A stretch of DNA of 28,669 nt from Condylostoma magnum (lineage: Eukaryota; Ciliophora; Heterotrichea; Heterotrichida; Condylostomatidae). A program made the translations under genes and the position numbers. The stretch covers positions 1 through 28,669 of the forward strand of contig CAKKTI010000283.1 in the NCBI GenBank assembly GCA_920105805.1. Reading direction: 5' to 3'. Numbering within the stretch: position 1 is the stretch's first letter; every line of letters starts with the position of its first letter. The notes beneath the pieces were generated by a model, which saw only the letters and a list, made by a program, of their open reading frames with translations, searched no databases and was not told the origin of the DNA. Of the stretch, positions 22,657-28,669 are shown piece after piece.

Positions 22657-24714
22657 ATGCTTTAAGATAATAGAGGGTGTAATTGAATTCTAGAAAAAAT
22701 TTAAAGATATTAGCTAATTGAGGCTTCTAAGCTAGGAGTATCCGTGTCTAAGACAAATGTTTTATTATAAGGAAAGTAAAAACCTGAAAAATACCTAGTT
22801 GGATTGATAGATTAAATAAAAGTAGTTAATTTTAAGTTATTGAGTGATAAGCTAAAAGTTACACCTAGAAATGTGTCATTATCTGCCAGTAATTTGCTTT
22901 AAGGCATTGAAGTTGAAATGGACTAGCACTTTGATTAGGAGTCCTTTTGTATTTATCATTTAATGAAAGAAGTTAAGGCTTATTTTGTAGTCAATGTGTA
23001 TTAGACCAAACCTGATGGTGTATGCATTATGTCTGCAGGTTATGATTCTTAATTTCAGCTAGGTAATTCCTAGTCCCTACACAATTTTAATTAATAATTA
23101 CATCAGTTTGTGGATTAAAGTAGCGTAGATACTACAAAACTTCCTCTTTTATTATGTCCTATGCCCGAGGAAATCCATACTAATAATGAAATTCTACTTT
23201 TAAAGTCAGAAAATGAGTGTTATTTGGAATATCCTTATTGGAAAGGAGTAGCTTAAGGTGATCATCATACTTTAGCCTTCACAACAGACGGACGTTTATA
23301 CAGCTGGGGAACTGGCCTCTTTGGATAACTTGGATTTACTGTATAAGAAATAGAAGAACTCCAGGATCCTATAGTAAATCCTAAGAATAGAAAATTACTT
23401 GTACCTGCTAAGAAATTCCATCTTGATTCCTAAAATATCAATCATGTGTAGTAATTGCTGAAAAAATCCTAATTTCCATACAGGCCGGTAATTGCAAGGC
23501 CTTTACAGATCTAATAGCTGAATAATGTTATAGGAGTTGCGTGTGGACTCTACCATTCCATTGTATTAACTTAAGATAATCTGACATATTCCTTCGGATT
23601 AGGATTGGATGGAAGATTAGGACATGGGAACACTTAGAACCAACCTACTCCTAAGCTAATCAAGTCTTTAACTAATATAATAGAAATCGGAGCAGGATAT
23701 CATACTTCTTTTTTCCTAAACGACTAATTTGAGCTTCTAAGCTGCGGAAATTATAGTGAAGGGGCTTTAGGGCATTCTGAGAACTAATTAACTCCTAAAA
23801 GAATCGAATTCATAGGGAAAATTAAACAGTTTTAAAGTGGATTTAACCATACTGGAATAGTTACTAGGCATTAAAAGGTGATTTTATTTGGTAATAATGA
23901 TTATAACAAGCTAGGAGGTGAATCCCCTTGTAAACTAGATTTACCCGAAGATGCCAGATCTGTTTATTGTGGAGGGAACCACACAATAATACTTACTTCC
24001 TCCTTTTAGTTGTATGCGTTAGGATGCAACCAGCACGGATAACTCGGATTATCCAGTACTCTTTACCACAGTATGAAAAACCCTACTAAAATCGAGTATT
24101 TGTAGCATAGAGGTGTATGTGATATTGCTTTAGGGTTTAATCACTCATGTGCAGTTACTGTTGATGGACTGCTATACTGTTGAGGAAGCAATAAGTATGG
24201 GTAATTGGCCATAGGGACCAGTGCTAAGGAGTTTTAAAGAGTAGGATTGCCTAGATTAATTGATCATATACTCGGACAGCCTGTTAGTTATGTGCAATGT
24301 GGACGTAGGAATACTGTTTGTATTACAGCTGAAAGCCATTTTGAGAAATATTCCAGTTTATTTGATAGTTGAAAGAACTAATTGCTGATTTAAGAGAGAC
24401 ATATGCAGGAATTGGCTAATTATAGGTTTTCTTTATTGATTTGTAGTTAGAAAAAAGCATTATTGGTATAGAAGATTAATAAATAGAGGGATGAGATGTA
24501 TAAACCTGATATATTAAACAGAACTACTTATGTTTAGAGTGGCAGTCCTCATGAAAGTTCTAATGTTTATAATAGGATAAGATTAAGCTAAATTCCTAGG
24601 AAAAGAATGTTTGGATTAGAGAAGAAAAGAAGGAAATCGTAAACTGTTAGAAAGTTTAACAACAAATCAATGGAATTTACTTAAAATATTAAGAGATATA
24701 GGTTAAAAAGCTAA
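22657..24714 (+). CDS. RCC1-repeat (beta-propeller) protein
   Basis: The 685-residue product has an N-terminal region (1-190) of unknown type and an RCC1 propeller at about 195-560. Blades are recognisable from 'YSWGTGLFGQLGF', 'YSFGLGLDGRLGHGN', 'LLSCGNYSEGALGHS', 'ILFGNNDYNKLGG', 'YALGCNQHGQLGLS' and 'YCWGSNKYGQLAIG', where several Gln are TAA and the Trp of 'YCWGS' is TGA. A basic helical tail follows. RCC1 propellers occur in Ran exchange factors and in many adaptor and ciliary proteins; sequence alone does not say which. The start is the first ATG, 18 nt from the divergent guanylyl cyclase ATG. The stop is uncertain: I take the paired TAA TAA at 24712-24717, after which the frame turns hydrophobic and loses protein character. 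Confidence 0.82.
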
Positions 24715-24829
24715 TAATTTAAATAAAGTACTATAGCTTAGTAGGATAATTTATTGATATAGTTAAATTATGCATTTAAATTTCTTATATACTCTGTAAA
24801 CACAGTTTTTATACTAATCATTCATAAAA
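24715..24829. other. AT-rich spacer between RCC1 and coiled-coil genes
   Basis: About 115 nt, very AT-rich, with no convincing frame on either strand. It probably contains the RCC1 3' end and the promoter of the next gene. Confidence 0.4.
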
Positions 24830-25658
24830 ATGACAAGTAAGGAAGAAATAGTATACAGAAGATTAAGAAATTAATCAGATTAATTAGGCTCATATTTAAC
24901 AGATGTTATCACATGAAATGATTAAAAACTGCAGCGAAGGTATAGAAGAAGGATGGGTAAAGCTATAAGTGATGTTGATTAACTCGAAAAATATATAGTT
25001 GATTAAAATGATAAAATTGAGAAAAATGAAGAGATTTGTAGTTTAAAAAGTAGCATTATGTGATATTAAAAGCAAATAAAAGGCTTAGAAAATGTTAAGG
25101 AATAAGAATTAAAAAAAGTGTAAAATTATAAGTAAAAAGCAGTATAAGCATCAAAGGAAATTCTAGAGCTAAAATTACAGTTCAAATCCTTAAATAATCA
25201 AAATCTTTAGCTTAATTACAAAAGTGATATGCTAGCTTAAAAGACCTACACTCATAAAATAGACAATAAGCCTAATTCATAACTTATATTGTAAAAAGTA
25301 AATACTGAAATAAGTTAATTGGATATTTAAGATTTAAACACATTTCATCATCTATAATAAAAAATAGAAAGAACATAAAGGAAAATCTAATTTTTATCAG
25401 TAACACAAGGTGGATATTTTGGACAATAACGTATGCTAGAATAATTTTTCATTAATTGTATAGATCTTTCAATGCAAAAAATGATATAATAATAACTACT
25501 CCCTTGAAACTTTTTAACCAGAGGACTATCAGGATGCTTAACTCTTGAGCTACTGAAACTAAAGGGTGATTACTAAAGAAGAATTGATTAATCTTGAAAA
25601 AGTAGTATAAAATCTAAATCATAAGAATATAGAAAATAGCTATTAAGCTAATAGATGA
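24830..25658 (+). CDS. coiled-coil protein of unknown function, probably with one intron
   Basis: From the ATG at 24830 one frame reads a Lys/Glu/Gln-rich coiled coil ('MTSKEEIVYRRLRNQSDQL', 'DVDQLEKYIVDQNDKIEKNE', 'SKEILELKLQFKSLNNQN') for about 210 codons. Near 25440-25500 the protein-like frame changes to one reading 'SLETFQPEDYQDAQLLSYW' and 'RVITKEELINLEKVVQNL', ending at TGA 25656-25658 (or TAA 25671-25673). The shift requires an intron of length 1 modulo 3, or a frameshift. One GT...AG candidate of 40 nt starts in the 'GTAACACAAG' near 25400, but I cannot prove its use. No known family is recognised. A structural or cytoskeletal role would be a guess. Confidence 0.5.
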
Positions 25659-25700
25659 AAAAATTATAAATAAATGAGCTTTAAATGAATTACAACTTTT

Positions 25701-25898
25701 TTAATAAACTAGAAATCTACTTTGTACTAAGTTTATTATTTGTAAGAAAAGATCTTGTACAGCTTCTGCATCGTAAAGTGTTTCCACCAAATCTCTGCCA
25801 TTAAATACAGCCAAATTTTACAAAATACAACAAATATCGAAGTAAAAGTAATAGGAGATTTAAAAAATCTCCTTTAAATTAATAAAATGTCTTAACAT
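25701..25898 (-). CDS. small protein of unknown function (65 aa)
   Basis: This short frame begins with an ATG at 25898 and ends at TAA 25701-25703, convergent with the coiled-coil gene and divergent from the K+ channel gene. Its second half, 'NLAVFNGRDLVETLYDAEAV' followed by a Gln/Leu-rich helix, has the strong G-starting codon bias of true genes in this window (about half of the codons). The first 25 residues look weaker and the start may be elsewhere. A perfect hairpin (25853-25873) lies within its 5' part. The product cannot be assigned to a family. Confidence 0.4.
25853..25873. repeat. perfect 9-bp inverted repeat with 3-nt loop
   Basis: AGGAGATTT, then AAA, then AAATCTCCT: a perfect palindromic stem-loop 68 nt before the K+ channel ATG. 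On the opposite strand it falls inside the small gene at 25701-25898. It could be an RNA hairpin, a protein-binding site or chance in AT-rich DNA. Confidence 0.6.
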
Positions 25899-25940
25899 AG
25901 TTAGTTCAATAAGTCATAAAATATTGATATATGAAATCTT
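25899..25940. promoter_or_regulatory. short divergent intergenic region upstream of K+ channel
   Basis: 42 nt separate the ATG of the small - strand gene from the preferred channel ATG at 25941. The assignment depends on both starts. An in-frame upstream ATG for the channel exists at 25887. Confidence 0.35.
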
Positions 25941-27944
25941 ATGCACTTCAAGCCCAAAAACTAGAACTTAAAGCAAAGCTCCTCATAATTTAAACAAATG
26001 CCAATCATAAGATATAGATTTTTACATGTCTGAAAAAGAGCTCTGATGAAAATTAAACTCCGCAGAGCATTAGGAATATTAAACAACGAGATTTTATTAT
26101 ATGGAACATCCAGCGATATTACAGAGCTAAGCAGATGCATTGATAAAAACCTAGACGAATAATAATTTCTGAAATAGAAGAAAGACAAGTTTTTACAAAA
26201 ATCAAAAGAAAGTAAATATTCAAAAGTTCCATGATACCTAATAAGCCCTGAATCAGTTTTCAAGAAAGTATGAAACACCTTACTAGCAATACTGCTTATA
26301 TACACAGCTACAGTCATGCCGTATAGAGTAGCCTTTTAGGAGTCAGTATTTTGGGATTTCCTTACTTCATTGGAAGTTACTATAGATGGTTTATTCCTTA
26401 TAGACATAGTAGTTAATTCAATTAGTTGCTATGAGACAATGGAGGGTAGGCTAATTTATAAATTCAAAGCCATTTTCATAAAGTACCTAAAAACCTGGTT
26501 TATTATAGACGTTTTAGCCTGTATTCCTTTCGATCTTATTGAGTACTTATCAGGCTCAAAATAAGAAACAAATGATCCAGGAAACTACAACTAATTAGTA
26601 AGATTAGCCAGACTTCCAAGGCTATACAAACTTCTTAGAATAGTTAGATTCATGAAAGCGTTGAAACCCAACAACAAAGCAAAATGAAGTGATAAGCTGT
26701 AAGATCTGTTATAAATGAACTCTCGAATCTTCAAGCTTTTAAAATTTATACTCACTGTAATAGTAGTTATGCATATTATAGGATGCTTAGCAGTCTTTGG
26801 GTGCAGATTAGAAATGTACCACTATGATTCCTGGTGTGTCAGACATGATTTTCACAACGAGCCTGACGAGAGGCAGTACTTGGCGGGGTTGTATTGGAGC
26901 TATACTACTATTACTACAGTGGGCTATGGGGATATAACCCCTGGTCCAGATGCGGAAATAGTTGCTACTATTTTTGTAATGGTTCTCGGAGTTTTCTGCT
27001 ACTCTTATACTATAGGTTCATTAGCTTCCTTTTTAAGTGAAATCGATACAAGAGACAGTATATTAGCGACTAAATTAGCCGCAGTACATGAGTTTGCTAA
27101 GGAGACTGGCATTACAGATAAGGTTAAAAGTGATATAAGGCAAGCCTTGAAGTTTAATACGGATAAAATTGGGACTGTTTGATCAGATAAGCATTCACTG
27201 TTTAATGAATTACCTAAGTAGTTGTAGTATGAAGTTTCACTGTCTATTTATAATGGAAATGCTAATAAAATTGCGTTTTTTAGGGATAGTGATGCCTCCT
27301 TTATAATTACTACTATTCCTCTACTGAAGCCGTTTCATTAAAGACATGGAGATATTTTGTACTATGAAAACTGGTACCCAGATGAATTGTACTTTATATT
27401 TAAGGGAAGAATCAATTTTATTGTTGAAGGCTTAGAAATTGCTTATAAATCTTATCTAAAAGGATCTTATGTTGGGGAAATTGAAATTCTAAAGAACTCT
27501 AATAGAATTAATACTGCCTAGGTGTTTGGAGAATGTGAAGTCTTTACACTATAAAAGGCAGATTTTACACAGCTTTGCTCAAATTTCCCTCGTGAGCATA
27601 GAAGAATTATTAGAATTGCTAAGGCGAGAGAAAAATCTAATTTGTTCTGTAAAAAAACATTGATTGAAGCTTTAAGGGCGCAATACTTCGGAGAGTAGTA
27701 CGAGGAAATAGAACAAATACTTGGCATAAACTTAGGTTTAGACACCCTAGAAAAAGAAGAAAAGTAAGTCTCAATGAGTGAAATTATCTCCCAATCAAAA
27801 GAAAACCAGCACCTAATTCAAGACCTTTTTCCCAGAGTAACAACTCTAAAAGCATCTCTAGACAATTTGATATCATAAGCAAGAAAACTATCAGCCCCTA
27901 AAAAGGTTCAAGCTCGTGGATCATTATTTCCTACTAACTTTTAA
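25941..27944 (+). CDS. voltage-gated K+ channel with C-terminal cyclic-nucleotide-binding-like domain
   Basis: A 667-residue channel of the EAG/HCN/CNG superfamily. S1 (about 109-130, 'VWNTLLAILLIYTATVMPYR', Trp by TGA), S2 ('GLFLIDIVVNSISC'), S3 ('TWFIIDVLACIPFDLI') and an Arg/Lys-rich S4 ('RLARLPRLYKLLRIVRFMK') precede S5 and the pore 'YWSYTTITTVGYGDITP' (GYG near 327), whose selectivity filter predicts K+ conduction. A C-linker leads to a CNBD-like fold (about 453-550: 'HGDILYYENWYPDELYFIF', 'GSYVGEIEILKNSNRINTAQ'). The Arg that normally contacts the cyclic phosphate (R-T-A) is Asn here, so nucleotide binding is doubtful. A Ser/Gln-rich tail follows. The start is ATG 25941; ATG 25887 is in frame but overlaps the small - strand gene. 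The stop is TAA 27942-27944. Confidence 0.93.
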
Positions 27945-27949
27945 ACAAA
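27945..27949. terminator. convergent 3' junction, 5 nt between facing stops
   Basis: TAA of the channel gene (27942-27944) faces TAG of the last gene (complement of 27950-27952). Later in-frame TAA codons exist on both strands, so the spacing is the most compact reading, supported by the same pattern at 343 and 12890-12895. Confidence 0.4.
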
Positions 27950-28669
27950 CTAAGGAAATCTGGGTGACAACCAATAATCTTCCTATGCTGAATTTTCTTA
28001 GCCCTCGTCAGATGAGTAAGTAAGTCCACTTAATTACTCATAGGACTCTTCTTGAGACTATTACTCAGATAATTCCTCCGACTCTTCTTATGATTCCTCC
28101 TCACAATCTGATTTTTATTATAAGTACTGCTCATCTAATTTCAACTTAAAGGGATTCTCTCTATCATTACTATCATCTAAAATCTTTGTTTAAAGCTGCT
28201 TGTGAGGATATTCCTTACTGTTTTATAAACTATCTAAATCAAGCCCTTTACTTTATTCTTGAGATACATGGGAACTGCTAGCACTGTAGTTACTATACTC
28301 CCTTTCTCTATCTTCCAGCATGTTTTTCAATGTTTAAATTTCCTTTTACAATTCCTCGTAGCTTTATTTAAATCTATTAGAACTTGATAAGTTACTACTT
28401 TAAAGCATTCCTTGTTATGCTAGGAAATCATGCTGGTTTTTAACTGCCTTTTCTAAGGATTCAATTGAGTTCTCTTCTTAGTTTTAGTCATAATCATCTA
28501 GACTGTCGTATCTGGCTTGCATCTGGTACTACGGCTTTTCCACTTGTATAAAATTTTTCATCATTTCTTGTCTCTTTGCTTTATGCTCTTCTTCTATTTG
28601 CTCCACTGATCCTTAATTTCAAGTAACTGTTTTTCTTATTGGAGGTTTTCTAGAATCGTTGTTTTAGTG
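27950..28669 (-). CDS. coiled-coil acidic protein, 3' part (5' end beyond window)
   Basis: The frame is open from the right edge of the window for 239 codons before the chosen TAG. It encodes a hydrophilic protein with basic/acidic helices ('VEQIEEEHKAKRQEMMKNF'), a heptad-like stretch ('YEELQKEIQTLKNMLEDRER') and a long Glu/Ser/Gln tail ('CEEESQEESEELSEQQSQEE') ending '..DYWLSPRFP'. Trp in 'KTVTWNQGS' is TGA. The opposite strand through this segment reads as Ser/Phe-rich and is considered a shadow. I recognise no family. The stop could instead be the TAA after 'SSDEG' or further on. Confidence 0.7.

Noticed and set aside
24718-24830. Extension of the RCC1 protein past TAA TAA into a hydrophobic helix
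   Set aside because: The frame stays open only because no codon is a firm stop; composition becomes that of AT-rich spacer.
25440-25700. Hydrophobic, membrane-like - strand frame continuing past TAA 25701
   Set aside because: It is antisense to the acidic segment 'EELINLEKVV', which has better codon character; the hydrophobicity is expected of such antisense.
25887-25940. Upstream in-frame ATG for the K+ channel at 25887
   Set aside because: It adds 18 low-complexity residues and overlaps the start of the small - strand gene; kept only as an alternative.
25961-26317. Open - strand frame opposite the K+ channel N-terminus
   Set aside because: The hydrophobic, Phe/Ser-rich translation is typical of the antisense of a Lys/Glu-rich protein; the + strand channel frame is continuous.
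1-28669. A karyorelict-type code in which UGA is the only stop
   Set aside because: It would make CDPK, uS9m, GPN3 and the 7TM-pseudokinase run far into neighbouring conserved genes in the wrong frame or antisense. The natural ends of uS9 and carbonic anhydrase fall at TAG and TAA.

Overview
This looks like a 28.7 kb piece of a ciliate somatic (macronuclear) genome. It is AT-rich, very gene-dense and nearly free of introns. Its genes can only be read if TAA and TAG are translated as glutamine and TGA as tryptophan. Every long gene here contains in-frame TAA, TAG and TGA at positions where the protein family expects Q or W. Examples are the 'HKWF' motif after the protein kinase and the tryptophan before the conserved PYR motif of the K+ channel. 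TAA and TAG are also the most sensible ends of these same genes: uS9m ends in the family's usual KR just before a TAG, and the carbonic anhydrase ends in 'NSR' just before a TAA. This matches the context-dependent code known from the heterotrich Condylostoma (NCBI table 28) better than the karyorelict code, in which only UGA stops. Organism assignment is inference.

Layout from left to right: the 3' end of an unknown + gene (1-342); a WD40/ankyrin-like/TRP-type channel (-, 344-4090); a giant CH-like/ARM-repeat/coiled-coil protein (-, 4177-8511); about 1 kb that I cannot resolve, with a weak - strand candidate; a calcium-dependent protein kinase (+, 9534-11012); mitochondrial ribosomal protein uS9 with a huge N-terminal extension (+, 11030-12889); the GPN3 GTPase (-, 12896-13702); a seven-helix membrane protein fused to a pseudokinase (-, 13720-15477); a carbonic anhydrase-like protein that has lost zinc ligands (-, 15557-16270); a 2112-residue fusion of a P4-type ATPase and a guanylyl cyclase (-, 16300-22638); an RCC1-repeat protein (+, 22657-24714); a coiled-coil protein (+, about 24830-25658); a tiny - strand gene (25701-25898); a CNG/HCN/EAG-type K+ channel (+, 25941-27944); and the 3' part of a coiled-coil protein (-, 27950 to the window edge).

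Spacing is extreme. Facing stop codons lie 1, 6 and 5 nt apart at three convergent pairs, tandem genes are separated by 17, 17 and 29 nt, and one divergent pair has only 18 nt between its two ATGs. Several products (Ca2+ kinase, cGMP synthase, CNBD K+ channel, TRP-type channel, 7TM-pseudokinase) belong to membrane excitability and second-messenger signalling. Whether they act together or merely sit together cannot be told from sequence. I found no tRNA, rRNA, CRISPR array, transposon or virus-like element.
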